DNA of 64,000 nt from Cryptomeria japonica (Eukaryota > Streptophyta > Pinopsida > Cupressales > Cupressaceae), in the NCBI RefSeq assembly GCF_030272615.1, contig NC_081406.1:258901386-258965385 (forward strand), written 5' to 3'. The notes beneath the pieces were generated by a model. The model did not search any database. It had not been told where the DNA came from and was given only the letters and a program-made list of their open reading frames with translations. The translations under genes were made by a program, and so were the position numbers. Each line of letters starts with the position of its first letter. Within the stretch, counting starts at the first letter, position 1. Of the stretch, positions 1-11,188 are shown one piece after another.

Positions 1-383
1 ACATGCATTAAGGCATTCCCCAAAAAGGGATGCAAAAAAAAGTATGGATAGACAAATTTCACCATTATAAATATATATTAATAATATCACATTTATAGAT
101 CTAATTCATTTACGAAATATATATCTATTTAAATTCCAAGTAATATTTCATTGTTATTGTGAATATTATGTAATATAAAATTTTACAATTTTTCAAATAT
201 CATAAAAAAAAAATTATCTCTACATATAACATTCAAATTCAAAAATCAAAATTCTAAAAAAACTTGTAATTTCACAAAAGTATCAACACATAACTTAATC
301 AAATAAATAATTTTAAAACATATTCCACAAATAAAAATTAATGTCAATGGGCCCTTAGTCTACTAGTGAAGTTGAATGGCTCT
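1..383. other. AT-rich flank left of element C
   Basis: No gene seen. The stretch is strongly AT-rich with many A and T runs and no convincing ORF. Its last five bases, gctct (379-383), pair with gctcc after the 3' LTR of element C (13135-13139) as a target-site duplication with one mismatch. This stretch and the sequence right of 13134 were therefore probably contiguous before C inserted. Confidence 0.7.
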
Positions 384-1153
384 TGCAGACACTCAAAATT
401 GTCATGTCTAATTAAATAAATATTTTATTTATTTAATTATCTAAGCCTAATTCTTCTATTAATTAAATAAATCCTTATTTATTTAATTAATTCATTTATC
501 CTCTTCTAGCCTTATTTCTAATTTAAATAAATACATTTATTTATTTAAATTATCCCTTTCCTAAATTAAATAAATATTTTATTTATTTAATTGTCCCACT
601 TCTTCTATTTATTAAATAAATCTTTATTTATTTAATTAATTCATTATCTTTTTCTACACATGACACATGTCATTCATCTCTTAATTCATACACTACCTAC
701 CTCTTTCATTATTTTGGTATTTCTTTTACCTACCCTCTAATCCTACCCGACCTCTCTTTTTACACCTCTCAATCTTAACCCTCCATTTCTTATTGTGTCT
801 TCTATTTAAGGAGATGCTTTCTTCATTGTCAAACCCTAATGACTGATTTTGGAGTACTTGGCTACACTACAATTCCACTTGCAACCACATTCCGTTCTTT
901 GTTGAGCTCTTGTGCATACAAAAATCTGAGAGCAAGTATATCAAGCAAGATCAATGGAGATAGGAAGAATGGAGATCAAAACCCTATTGGACATGTGATG
1001 GTATAATCTTTGTGATTTTGAGTTATTTGCATTGTCTTAGGTAATCTTCATATGTTATGGTGGATCTTTGTTGTTGTTAGGCTAGGGTTTGGTGGTTGAA
1101 TTCATTTAGCCTTTCAATTTTATTATTATTGTTATCCATTTTCACCATAAACA
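384..1153 (+). repeat. 5' LTR of element C
   Basis: Begins TGCAGACACTC and ends ATAAACA. It is 770 bp, the same length as the copy at 12365-13134, with about five substitutions. The first 270 bp are built of alternating ATTTATTTAATTAA-like blocks. The same AT-rich opening recurs in the LTRs at 27531-29136 (minus) and 62004-63635 (plus), which points to a shared LTR superfamily. Confidence 0.95.
805..812 (+). promoter_or_regulatory. TATA-like box in LTR of element C
   Basis: TATTTAAG in the middle of the 5' LTR, with the same sequence at 12786-12793 in the 3' LTR. LTRs of related elements in this window carry a better TATA (CTATAAATAG at 63204-63213; the minus-strand equivalent at 28124-28135) at the same relative place, downstream of the AT-rich block. 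This supports the call as the start region of the sense transcript. Confidence 0.55.
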
Positions 1154-1156
1154 TTT

Positions 1157-1174
1157 TGGCACGCCCGGTGGGAC
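1157..1174 (+). promoter_or_regulatory. Primer-binding-like site of element C
   Basis: TGGCACGCCCGGTGGGAC begins four bases after the 5' LTR end. The position and the opening TGG (complement of a tRNA CCA end) fit a minus-strand primer site. The tRNA was not identified. Elements D and F have a related but different site (TGGTGAACCTGGCATGAA-like) at the same place. Confidence 0.7.
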
Positions 1175-1265
1175 TCTTGTCCCTTTGCATTTAACATTTT
1201 GTTGCAGATTTTGCATTTTGAAGTTGCAGATCGGACAGTTTTCGGCAATATTTTAGGTTTTTTCC

Positions 1266-1521
1266 GCGTCTGCGAGTGTTCGGATCGCGTTTTTGTGTTT
1301 CAGAGGCGTCTGCGATATCTGGAATCGCGTCTGTGTTTCTGTCATTTTCTATTTTTGCAGGTTTCCGAAAGTCGCGTCTGTGATTCCTAATCGTGTCTGT
1401 GCCTGATCTTACCGTGTCTGCATTCGAAAGTAGCGTCTGTGTTCTGTGACCGCGTCTATGTCTCACAGAACCGCGTCTGTGTCGGGCAGACGCATCTATG
1501 TCTGGTATATCAGTGTCTGTG
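1266..1521 (+). repeat. Phased ~20-bp array 1, core GCGTCTGTG
   Basis: Twelve recognisable cores (GCGTCTGTG and close variants) start at 1266, 1287, 1306, 1327, 1374, 1393, 1414, 1433, 1452, 1473, 1492 and 1513. Spacing is 18-21 bp except for one 47-bp gap. The cores are conserved while the 11 or so bases between them vary freely. The period is not a multiple of three, so this is not a protein repeat. The array sits in the leader of element C, about 110 bp after the LTR. Confidence 0.85.
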
Positions 1522-1539
1522 CATTCTGTTTTGTAAATT

Positions 1540-3394
1540 TTTTTTTTAAGTTCCTTTGATTCGGGTTTTTCGGATTTTGTACTTAGGTTTTCAGATCTGG
1601 TTTATTTTCGGCTAACCCTTGCAGATCTAGCTAACCTGGTTTTGTGCAGCTTGCTTGGGAGACAAAAACATTTTTGTTGAAGGCCCCTTTTTACAAAGTC
1701 TTTTTGGGTTTTCTAAAATTTACCTAACTTGTGTGCTTGCAGGAAGGGGTTATCATTTGAAACAACCCAAACTACTAACAATTTTGTTGCAGGGCCTTGG
1801 CTAGGGTTTTGTATTTTTATTGTGTGCCTTGTTTTCATAGCTTAGCAAACACTTCAATTGGTGCACTAAAATTGAATCATTGTCTTTTGTGTCTTGAGCA
1901 ATAGGCTCTTTTTGTTTAATCTTTAGAGGGCCTGTCTTCTCGTGTGGTCATTAGGACTACTAGTGAGAAGAGAACGACCCAAGTGGTAGCGAGGAAAACC
2001 CACCTCATCCAAACCACTATAATCAAATGTATTCATGGTGAAAACTATGAATAACGTGTGCTGATTAGTTCATACCGACACTATGTCTCCCCATAAACCC
2101 GTTTGATCAAATTTATTTGATCATTTGTAGGGCGTAACCCCTACCGGCTGGGAGCCTTCTGTATTTACAGAGTTGAAAGTGCCGCATGTATGGCCACACG
2201 AGCGGATGCCCTTACTAGCACCTCTTTGTTTTAGATGCCCAAATCCTTCTAGTTGTTGAGGCAGGAGGTCGGACCTCTGGTAGCGGCCCACACACATACG
2301 GTTCTTAGTAGAGATACAAAGTTCGCCATGGGGAGTTTTCATGGGGACTGATGCTTGGCTGACCCGAGAAGTGAGTGCCGAGGGTGGAGCCAGTGAGGTC
2401 AAGCATCTAAGTATCCGCTCTGAATAGCGTAGCCTCGGGGGTAAAACCCCATGTGGGATCAACAACTATTGTCTTGGCCAGCCCTAAGATTTGTGCTTGT
2501 CTTATGCTAAACACTCAAACATTCAAGACAAAACAACAAAACATTGTGTTTTTTGTGTCTTCAAGTGTATGCAAAAAAAACAAAACTTTTTACATCAAAC
2601 AACACACTTTTTTTGGAGTCTACACAGTCTGCAAACATTGAGTCATCACAATTGTGTCCTCTTGTCACGAAAAACAGTCGAACAATCAGATTTGGTCACA
2701 ACAAAACTTCACAGATAGGAAAAATTGCACTAAGGTTACAGAAACGCATCTGTGTCTGTTCAAACCGCGTCTGTGTCGGATAAACGCGTCTGTGAAGTAC
2801 AGAATAGCGTCTGTGTTTTTAACAGCGTCTGCGTCAAACAGAGTAGCGTCTGTGTATTAAAGCCGCGTCTGTGAAGTATACAGAGGCGTCTGTGTCAGGA
2901 TTTGAAAAAAAAAAAAACTTTAACAGTCAAGCAAACAAAGAAATCAGTTTCGGCATACTTGAGCTTCCTAGGTTGTCTCTTCAGATTTCATCTAGCAGTC
3001 AACCTGTCCTAAGGTTTCACACAGTCCATCATTGCTTCATACCTCATTTTACATTCATACTTGTCTAAAACTTGAGTCAAAAGGTCACTTGCTTGTCCTC
3101 GTCATACTTTGTCAACACACTACATACTACTACACTTTGCTAAGTGGTCCCTCATCAAGGTTTCTTACCTTTGGGTCTCATTTGGTCTTACTTAGAGTCA
3201 AGGTCAGCTTACCTCATCAAGAGAAACTATCCTCTCTTTGGAAGTCACACCTACTCTACTACTTATATACTTGGTCTTACACTTTGGACATTGCAAGTAC
3301 ACCTCAAGATTCATTTACACTCCATACAACTCTTGGTCTTCCATACTCTTGTCATTTTCGTCTAGTCTCTCACATATTGTCTAACACCTAGTTC
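1540..3394 (+). other. Long leader of element C
   Basis: About 1.9 kb between array 1 and the gag start, without a convincing gene; short ORFs here look like chance. It includes array 2. A GC-richer block at about 2110-2465 resembles a block in the leader of element E (61200-61700, minus strand). Both blocks contain the 13-bp palindrome GAGGTCNGACCTC, here at 2265-2277. The last 450 bp before the gag start are rich in short CT and CATAC words. Confidence 0.6.
2746..2896 (+). repeat. Phased ~20-bp array 2, core GCGTCTGTG
   Basis: Eight cores start at 2746, 2767, 2786, 2807, 2825, 2846, 2865 and 2886. Spacing alternates 21, 19, 21, 18, 21, 19, 21, so there is also a ~40-bp higher-order period. 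Same orientation and same core as array 1, about 500 bp before the gag start. The spacers again vary. Confidence 0.85.
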
Positions 3395-6295
3395 ATGGTT
3401 GAAACCCGCCTTCAAAGATCTAGGAGAATAGCTAAAGAAGCTCAAGAGTCCGTAAACATGAGTTCTTATGAGTATGACAATGATGTATTTTACAATCCTG
3501 AACACACTACATTACCAGACATGAATGTTTATAAACACAATCCAAATGTGGAAAGTGCAAACACTATACACAACGCTACACACAATGACACCGTGGACAA
3601 CTCTTCAATACTATCAGCAGACATACAAGAATCTATAATGGACCCTCAATTCAATAGATTGGTTGAAGAGATAATGAGGAGAGATCGTCAATACTTCCTA
3701 AACATGATGGCACAAAGTGGAGCCAAAATACCGCATGATTTTGACTTATCTCAACTTATGGAAAGTAGACCTTCACAACAAACTCAACCTAACATGGATC
3801 AAAGGAGACCAAATAGTGGAGGAAATAGAGGACCGAATATGATGCCGGAGTCACCATCAGTTTTGCTTCAAAAACTAGCAATCCCACATACACAAGCTCA
3901 AATATATGATACTTACACTCAAAGACCATCATGGAGGCCCTATGCTCAAACACATACTCAAGATATGGGTCAATTAAGACAAATGGATACACAAGGACAT
4001 CCTCAAAATTTTGACACAAGGAGACCTCATGTCAAAATTGGGGGCAACACAATGGAAAATGAAAGACCTATTGAATATGGTTTATACACACAAAACAGAT
4101 ATGGGGTCCCTCAACAAGAAGTTATGCCAAGTGCTCCATATATGTCGCAACAATATAGACCTCCATATGGACATGTTTACGATCAGTATCATCCTTATAT
4201 GCAGCAAGTTCCTCCTCAAATGGGTGTTTCAAACATGGGATATGCTACAAGAAATCCATCTCCTCCCACAAATAATTTGGAGCAACAAATTAGAGATCTA
4301 CAAAAGAAAGTGGAAGACATGGGCACATCAAAACCCACATATACTATGAGAGATATATGCCCTTATCCATTCGATAAGAGCATTCCAATGCCTCCGTTTC
4401 CTCCGCACTTTGTAACGCCAAAATTTGACAAATATAGAGGGAGAGGAGACCCCAAGGCACATATAAGACAATTCTTCACAGCTTGCATTGAGGTAGCGGC
4501 AGAAGAAACATACTTGATGAGGCTGTTCCCACAGAGTTTAGGAGATCAAGCGATGGAATGGTTTTCTCAATTACCTCCAGTTATTAAGTCATGGGGTGAC
4601 TTGGCAGAGGCATTCATCCAACATTTCTCTTACAACATTGAAACAGATGTCTCAGTTACTACCTTGTGCAATACGAAACAAAAGGAAGGAGAATCTTTCG
4701 CAACATTCTTACAGAGATGGAGAAACCTAGCTAGCAGATGCTCTTGTGAGATCCCGCAAAAACAAATGGTGGAGATGTTTACACAAAATGTTAACAAGGC
4801 TATTGGCTATGATCTCAGAAAAGCTTGTTTGTCTACATTCAAGGATGTCATTGAAAAGGGCCTAGCAACAGAAAAGGTCTTGATTGAACAAGGAGTTATC
4901 AAGCTATTCAAAGAAAACAAAGAGGACTTCAAAGGAAAGGACAAACCAAAATTTTGGAACAAGAACAAGAACACAGTTAATGATGGTGTTGTTGATGCCA
5001 ACACAGTAAGACCAAAGTTCGTCTTTTCTGGATCAAGTTCTACCAACAATCAAGTGAACAATCAAACGGCTGCTAAACCACGAAGGAAGTACACTCCATT
5101 GGGAGAACCACTTGAATCAGTATTCAAAAAGCTTGTAGCAAACAAAGTGATCACGGTCCCAGATTTTCCTCCATATGAACCAAAGGTAAAACCGAATTGG
5201 TGGAATGATGATGAATTTTGTGAGTTTCATAAGAGCAAGGGTCACAAGACAAGTAATTGCCATCGATTGAAAAACATTGTGCAAGATCTCATTGACAGAG
5301 GAGATATAGAGATTGAGGGACATTCATCTAACCAAGAGCATGAGGTGTTTAAGGAACCATTCCCAAAACATGACAAAGGAAAAGGCAAAGTCACAGATGA
5401 TCAAGCCAATTACACTAGAGCATCTTACAATTATGATTCCATTATTAATCATATCTCAATGGACAATCATATTTCTACCATCACTATCAAAAACAAAAAT
5501 CCTGAGAATCCTCCTCAAAGGCCTAAAATTGTCCTAAAAGGTGTGGGATCTTCGTCCGCATCTACCTCTGAATGTCATGTTACAACCCATAGAGGTAAGA
5601 TCACATTGCCAGGTGCCTCTACTAAGAATACCAATTCTTCATCTACCAAGCCTGAGTACGACCTTGTAGAACAACTAGGGAAAACACCCGCACTCATATC
5701 TATTCTTGAGCTTCTACGTATATCTCCAGCACATAAAGCTATCCTTGATAAAACCTTGAGAGATACTACTGTCCCTACTGATCTGAACGTGGACCAGTTT
5801 CAAGCCATGGTGGGATACCTATCCATTCCACACTCCCTCACATTTACAGAAGCCGATGACGCCTCCATAAGTCAGCCACATAATGCACCTCTACATATTG
5901 AAGCCTTCATACATAAACACCGAATAAAGCGAGTCCTGATAGATGGAGGAGCAGGTCTTAACATTTGTACATTGAGCACCATTAAACAATTGGGATATTC
6001 TGACAAGGCTGTGAATTCTACAAACCAAATTACCATCAAGGCATATGATGATGAAGAGCGTTCATCCAAAGGTACAGTCACCTTGCCTCTCAGAGTTGGG
6101 CCAGTTACAAAGGATGTGGTTTGTCAAGTCCTAGACCTAGATCTCACATACAACATATTGCTAGGACGTCCATGGATTCATGAGATGGAAGCAATACCAT
6201 CTACATATCATCGATGTATCAAGTTCCCACACAATGGAGCTGAAGTGACTGTCAAAGCGGATCCAAATCCATTCATATATTGCAACAATTTGTGA
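3395..6295 (+). CDS. gag-protease polyprotein of element C
   Basis: A single open frame of 966 codons. Residues 1-300 are Q/P/N-rich and low in complexity. About 320-470 fits a retrotransposon gag (capsid) domain, with the conserved stretch RGRGDPKAHIRQF and a later EWFSQLP. A zinc-knuckle-like segment CEFHKSKGHKTSNC lies near residue 608. An aspartic-protease active site VLIDGGAGLNICT lies near residue 847, followed by LLGRPWIHEM near residue 922. The family role is to form the particle and cleave the polyprotein. The usual reverse transcriptase does not follow; a second, separate ORF does. The start was chosen as the first ATG of the frame after the leader. The frame appears whole. Confidence 0.88.
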   Translation: MVETRLQRSRRIAKEAQESVNMSSYEYDNDVFYNPEHTTLPDMNVYKHNPNVESANTIHNATHNDTVDNSSILSADIQESIMDPQFNRLVEEIMRRDRQYFLNMMAQSGAKIPHDFDLSQLMESRPSQQTQPNMDQRRPNSGGNRGPNMMPESPSVLLQKLAIPHTQAQIYDTYTQRPSWRPYAQTHTQDMGQLRQMDTQGHPQNFDTRRPHVKIGGNTMENERPIEYGLYTQNRYGVPQQEVMPSAPYMSQQYRPPYGHVYDQYHPYMQQVPPQMGVSNMGYATRNPSPPTNNLEQQIRDLQKKVEDMGTSKPTYTMRDICPYPFDKSIPMPPFPPHFVTPKFDKYRGRGDPKAHIRQFFTACIEVAAEETYLMRLFPQSLGDQAMEWFSQLPPVIKSWGDLAEAFIQHFSYNIETDVSVTTLCNTKQKEGESFATFLQRWRNLASRCSCEIPQKQMVEMFTQNVNKAIGYDLRKACLSTFKDVIEKGLATEKVLIEQGVIKLFKENKEDFKGKDKPKFWNKNKNTVNDGVVDANTVRPKFVFSGSSSTNNQVNNQTAAKPRRKYTPLGEPLESVFKKLVANKVITVPDFPPYEPKVKPNWWNDDEFCEFHKSKGHKTSNCHRLKNIVQDLIDRGDIEIEGHSSNQEHEVFKEPFPKHDKGKGKVTDDQANYTRASYNYDSIINHISMDNHISTITIKNKNPENPPQRPKIVLKGVGSSSASTSECHVTTHRGKITLPGASTKNTNSSSTKPEYDLVEQLGKTPALISILELLRISPAHKAILDKTLRDTTVPTDLNVDQFQAMVGYLSIPHSLTFTEADDASISQPHNAPLHIEAFIHKHRIKRVLIDGGAGLNICTLSTIKQLGYSDKAVNSTNQITIKAYDDEERSSKGTVTLPLRVGPVTKDVVCQVLDLDLTYNILLGRPWIHEMEAIPSTYHRCIKFPHNGAEVTVKADPNPFIYCNNL

Positions 6296-6352
6296 CCTAG
6301 ATCAGAAATAACAATTCCAGCTAATAGAGAATCTATTCCATCTTCAGCATAT

Positions 6353-7492
6353 GTGGATCCAGAATCATTGAAAGCTTCTACATCAAAACAAACAGAGCTC
6401 AAAGAAAAATTCAAGGTTAAAGACCTAGGATGTGGTGAGTATATATTTCATGTTGACAACCTCCCATTATCTCCTAAGGTATTCAGTCAACAGGAACAGT
6501 CTACAAACAAGTTGCAATGCCAAGGAATTGGGTGTGAACCACTTAGTGTTGTGGCTACTAAGTCTGAATGCAAATCTCCTCCAGCGGTGCAAGCAGCTCT
6601 TGATATCAATAGTCCTAAGAGTGGTTCCAGTGAAGAATCTATTGAGCATATCGCCAACCCTCTTGAGAACTCACATAACCTTACCATATCATCCACTCAT
6701 TCCATTTCCACTCCACTTCCAGACTTGGATCAACAAGAATTACAAAAGCCCTTACTCATTGGGGATCAAGAATCAAGCTTTGAAAAGAAAAATATAAAAG
6801 TCAATAATAAAGAAAAATCCTTTAGTCCAAATCAAAATCAAAAGCTACTAGACTCAGCAAAAATCAAAGTCAAGGATAAAAATCCTATGAAGCAAAAAGA
6901 GAAAGAGTTGATCTCCCCTAATACCAAAATAACTGGGGGCAAAAGTTCTAAAATTTCAAGTAAAAAAGAACACTTGTTGATCTTAAGTCTCCATCATGCT
7001 ATCCTACTTTCACTTCTTTTCACAGTCATAAGCCTTCATCATTCATCCACTTGTTCCACACATCCATCCCCTTCTAGTGATACATCATGGACCTTTAATG
7101 GAGCTTCCTCGAAGGACTTTGCTATCAGTGATGCCCAAACTTCTTTAGGTGACACGCATATGGGCCTGTGTAGTCCACACACTAGTAATTCTATCTCAGT
7201 TCCTTTATCAAGGAAGATAGTCACTCAAGCTACACATCATTCAGTCAAGGAACGTCACAACTACAATCACAAGGTCAAGCCTCGCACATTTGAGGTAGGT
7301 GACTTAGTCCTCAGAGAGAACCCCAAAAATCAACAAGATAGAGATAAGAAGGGCAAATTTGAACCCAACTGGCTTGGTCCTTACATCATCACAGCAGTAT
7401 ATGGATCTGGGGCATATCAGCTCTCAACTACAGAAGGTGAACCCTTGGAGGATCCTATCAACAGCATGCACCTTCGCAGGTTCTACACATAA
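6353..7492 (+). CDS. ORF with integrase C-terminal tail (element C)
   Basis: An open frame of 379 codons starting 58 bp after the gag-protease stop. Residues 1-200 are low in complexity and K/S/P/N-rich, with no recognised domain. At about 205-232 there is a hydrophobic stretch (LLILSLHHAILLSLLFTVI) that could span a membrane. From about 290 to the end the sequence matches the C-terminal module of Ty3 integrases: KPRTFEVGDLVLREN, then GKFEPNWLGPYIITAV, then the terminal MHLRRFYT. The zinc-binding domain, the catalytic core, reverse transcriptase and RNase H are absent. It may be what remained after internal loss of the polymerase region; any function of the residual protein is unknown. Confidence 0.8.
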   Translation: MDPESLKASTSKQTELKEKFKVKDLGCGEYIFHVDNLPLSPKVFSQQEQSTNKLQCQGIGCEPLSVVATKSECKSPPAVQAALDINSPKSGSSEESIEHIANPLENSHNLTISSTHSISTPLPDLDQQELQKPLLIGDQESSFEKKNIKVNNKEKSFSPNQNQKLLDSAKIKVKDKNPMKQKEKELISPNTKITGGKSSKISSKKEHLLILSLHHAILLSLLFTVISLHHSSTCSTHPSPSSDTSWTFNGASSKDFAISDAQTSLGDTHMGLCSPHTSNSISVPLSRKIVTQATHHSVKERHNYNHKVKPRTFEVGDLVLRENPKNQQDRDKKGKFEPNWLGPYIITAVYGSGAYQLSTTEGEPLEDPINSMHLRRFYT

Positions 7493-9202
7493 GCTTTTCA
7501 AAAGCATCCTAATTCAAAAATACAAAAAAAATCAAAAACATTGCAAAAATACAAAAAAATTATAAAACAAAAATCGTTACTTGGTGAAAACCTGGCAAAC
7601 AAGCGCCTTGTGACAACAAAAAAATTGAAATATCAAAAAAAGTAAAGAGAAATAATTTCATCCAACGGTGAAAACCACTTCGGTGGCGCCCTGGGCAAGT
7701 ACCATGGTGAAAACTGGGTCACCAGCGCCATGCGTAGAGACTTTGCTCCTCTCTCTTTCAGGATTCACTTTCATCCTTTCACTTTGCACACACTCACAAC
7801 CTATTCACTCACAATAAACTTACCCATTCCCATCATGGCTTGTTATTGATCTACCTAAGATTGGTTAGCCATCCATAACCCTCCCTTTTCACTCCCTTTC
7901 CATCCATAATAAATCAGATCCTATCTATGGCTAAGGCAAATCCTACGTCTAGTAATGGGTGTGGAACTGAGAACATCACATGTTTCGAGGAGTACAGTTT
8001 CTTCCAGCTTCCTTCAAGTCTATCCACGCACAATCCGCAATAAAGCAACATTTGCATCGCAGATCCGCAATAAAGTTTCGTCTTCTCCGCAATAAAGTAT
8101 CAGTTTCATGGATTCAGTCAGTTTCAAATGAGACACAGCAGCAACAATGAGCTTCAACAAAATCAAATCTTTCAACAGACTCAGACAACATATGGTTCAG
8201 TGCTATCTATCCTTTTTGTGAAAGTGAACATTGTGACCACAATCGAATAAGACTTAAACAAGTGACAAGAGACACTAAACTTGAGGACTACAGTGGATGT
8301 TGGTGTCGAGTCTTGGTTTTCTTTTGATTTCATCTTTTGGTGACATGTCTTTTAGCTTTTCCAGGATGTCTTTGACTAGAGATTCTATCTCCAGGATGTC
8401 TTTGACTAGAAAGGCGAGGATGGGGTATCGTCACCTATTTGCATTTGCTGTCTGTGGATTGTCTTTTAGTAATGCTATGACTTGTCCAAGGATATGAGGA
8501 CACTGTGAGTCTAGTATGAACTGGGGCATTCCTTGTTTGTGACTGTCTTATCTCCATGCAAACAGGTACAATGACTTTCTAGGCCGAACAAATGCCTCGA
8601 TTGTCATAACCTATTCTGCCATAATAAAGCTCAATGATGATAACGCACAAGAAGCTCTTTCACGTTCATATCTTCTGTCTTCCATCCCCCTTTCTTGATT
8701 GACTTCCATCATCCTTCCTGAGTCCGCGTAGCCCGCTATCACATGACTGAGTATAATGACATACTAAAAACATTTGCATTTCATATAGTTGCACCTGCAT
8801 CACCACATATAAGCATTTCATACATACATATAGATATCACAATTGCATCACATCCTGCATACAACACATGTTAGCACATCTCACATTTTCATTATGTAAA
8901 AAATTATTTGCATTACATACATTCACATTTGCATCATGCATCACATATACAACATAAAAGAACAAAAATATATTGCATAGCATCATATAAGCATCTATAT
9001 CAGAAAAACATGTAGCACATAAGAGCATCTCTTCACATAAGGTACACATGCATATAGTTGCCGCAAAAATGGATCATCTCTCATATATAATCAAAAAAGT
9101 GTCATGATATAATGATGTCAAAAGAATCATATGGCTACAAAGAATCACCCGCAGGTGTCTACAATACAAAAATGATACATATACTGATACATAGGGAGCC
9201 CA
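7493..9202. other. Region between sense ORFs and antisense PMD region
   Basis: No gene recognised in 1.7 kb. At 7580-7740 the word GGTGAAAAC recurs with CAGCGCC/GGCGCC neighbours. At 8034-8097 the word CCGCAATAAAG occurs three times, giving AATAAA at 8039, 8069 and 8091, a possible polyadenylation cluster for a short sense mRNA. At about 8760-9070 an AT-rich run repeats GCATCACATA-like words. Short ORFs here look like chance. Confidence 0.5.
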
Positions 9203-11143
9203 CTATAGCTGTGAGGAACTCCCTCCCTCGGAGCCGCCTGGCCTCGACGGAGTCTGAGCTGTAGATGGTCCTGCCCCAGGATCCCCCTGCCTCTCTGGTG
9301 GTGGTGGAGGCCCCATGACCCCACCGCTGGATGCCTGTCTCCTGCGACTCCCTCCCGTAGCCGTCGCTGTGCGCGACGATCTATGGAAGCTCCTAGCCCG
9401 CTGATCTGCTGGCACGGCTGCATAGTACAGATCCCTCCAGTACCCGATCTCCTCTCCGGCTCGCAAGACGTATGCATAGCCTGCCCCTGCATCCTCTGCT
9501 GCCCGCCTCCCTGCCCTCAGAGCTGTCTCGGCCTCAGTGTATCTCTGAATGGCCTGATCCCTCTCCCGCTCTATGTCCCTGAGCCTGATCCGGAGGTGAT
9601 CTCTCTCCCATACCAAATCCTCGATCTCATCTGCCTGGCCCTGGCAGATCTCGCGTAGCTCCAACAGCTCATCCTCCTCGGGATCTCCGCCCTCCGCCTC
9701 TGCCTGTGGCTCATCTCCTGCAGGTGCCTGTCCCTCTGCCTCTGCCTGCACCTGTCTAGGTCTCTGAATGGGTGCCTGTGCCTGTACCTGTCCCTCTGCC
9801 TGCACCTGTCTGGGTCCCTGTCTAGGACCCTGTGCTGTTGGTACCTATAGGGGCAATCCACCCCGTCCTCTCACCACTGGAGCTGCTCTCCCCTCCCTCC
9901 GAGGTGCTACTCGCCTCTCCCCCATTACTCCCCTCCGCCTCCGTCGGCCCCTACCTCCATCCCCTCCACCATCATCATCATCTCCTCCACCCTCTCCCTC
10001 CAGTGGCTCTGCCGGATCTGTCAACCTAGGAAATGGATGCTCTGCCCAATACGCAGAGTACTCTGCGTCCATCCCTGCATCATCTACCTCTGGCCACATG
10101 CCCCATGGCATCGGCATCATCTCCGCTAGCTGTGTCACCGCCTGATCATATGATAGCAATGGGCCAAACTGCACCTGATCTCTGACCGTGCGGGCATACA
10201 TGCTCGAGCCTCGGGGCATCCGCTGAATCCGCCCGAACTGCCTGCACACCCTATCAACAAGCTGCCTCTCCAAAATATAGGGCGTCCGCCCCATCAGATA
10301 CCTGCTCCTGAAAACATAGGGAAGCTCCAACGCGTCATCCTCCCACTCCTCGCGCCCCAGGTACGGCCTCCAGATAACCATGTCTATATCATCAATGACC
10401 CGCCTCCAATGCTCCAATCTACCAATCCGAGGCTGGGATGTAATCATGGCATACAAGTGCACAAAGCTCTGTCCCTGTCCTCTGCCTCTGAAATGAATCG
10501 ACCGTGTGATGGGAAGGTGTTCATAAGCCCACACCTGCAAGAGAGTCACGCCGCAGCCCAAACCCACTGATCCATGGTACACAAACTGATGCAGCTCATA
10601 ATATAAATGTGCCAGGACACATGGCCCCCATGCATACCTGGTGTGCTCTACCATCAGCGTCTCCAATGCCCCTCCCCAGCCCACTGCCAATCCTCGTGTG
10701 GCCCTGTCTGGACACAAATAACCATTGATCGCTCCTCCAATCACTGCCGGCAATGCTAAACCTGTGGCAGTCATGGTGTCCCAGGCTACATGACCTGCTC
10801 GCATCTCCAACCCGGGATCCTGGAAAACCCATCTCAATGCCTCTCTGTCACCGTCACGGTCATAGGGAATCAACTCTCCATCAATAGGGATATGCAGAAT
10901 CCTGTAGACATCCTCTAATGTCACTGTCATCTCACCCATCGGTAGATGAAACGTGCACGTCTCCGAGTGCCATCTCTCAGCTAATGCAGTCAGCAACCCC
11001 ATGTTTGCCCGAAACTCAGGCACATAGAGCGCATGTGTGAGACCCATCTCCTCAATGGAAATCCGGTCCTGAATCGACAACTCTGGTCGCAATCTCTGAG
11101 TTGACGGGAATCTCTCCCGTGACTCCAACATCGGCAAATACTC
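9203..11143 (-). pseudogene. Antisense plant mobile domain (PMD, MAIN/MAIL-like) coding region in element C
   Basis: Long minus-strand coding sequence, opposite to the gag ORF, between the integrase tail and the 3' LTR. The N-terminal ~330 residues fit the plant mobile domain (aminotransferase-like PMD). Motifs include LSIQDRISIEEMGLTHAL, the TFHLPMGEMTVTLEDVYRIL stretch typical of PMD proteins, LPIDGE-like text (IPIDGEL) and a WGGALETLMVEHTRYAWGP-like block. An acidic/Arg low-complexity linker follows. The C-terminal ~200 residues are Q/A/E-rich and then coiled-coil-like (LREICQGQADEIEDL, REIERERDQ-like). About one break is seen, so it is scored as broken. PMD proteins (MAIN, MAIL1) are nuclear factors linked to genome stability and transposon silencing; that role is family knowledge and is not shown here. 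GC content is clearly higher than in the neighbouring sequence, which suggests separate origin or selection. Confidence 0.8.
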
Positions 11144-11188
11144 CTGCAGTCAAGCAAATCAAATCATGTCAGTCATTGTGGCATTCAC

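Noticed and set aside
1157-1174. tRNA gene or tRNA fragment near the LTR of C
   Set aside because: Only the primer-complementary 18 bases resemble a tRNA end; no cloverleaf sequence surrounds them.
1266-1521. CRISPR-like look of the 20-bp arrays
   Set aside because: Repeats are only ~9 bp and imperfect, spacers ~11 bp, the setting is a plant retrotransposon and no cas genes exist.
2121-3391. Several short ORFs in the leader of element C as small genes
   Set aside because: They overlap in different frames and on both strands, track the repeat arrays and simple sequence, and show no domain.
9383-10145. Plus-strand ORFs over the PMD region as coding
   Set aside because: They are proline/serine/cysteine-rich shadows of the GC-rich minus-strand PMD sequence.
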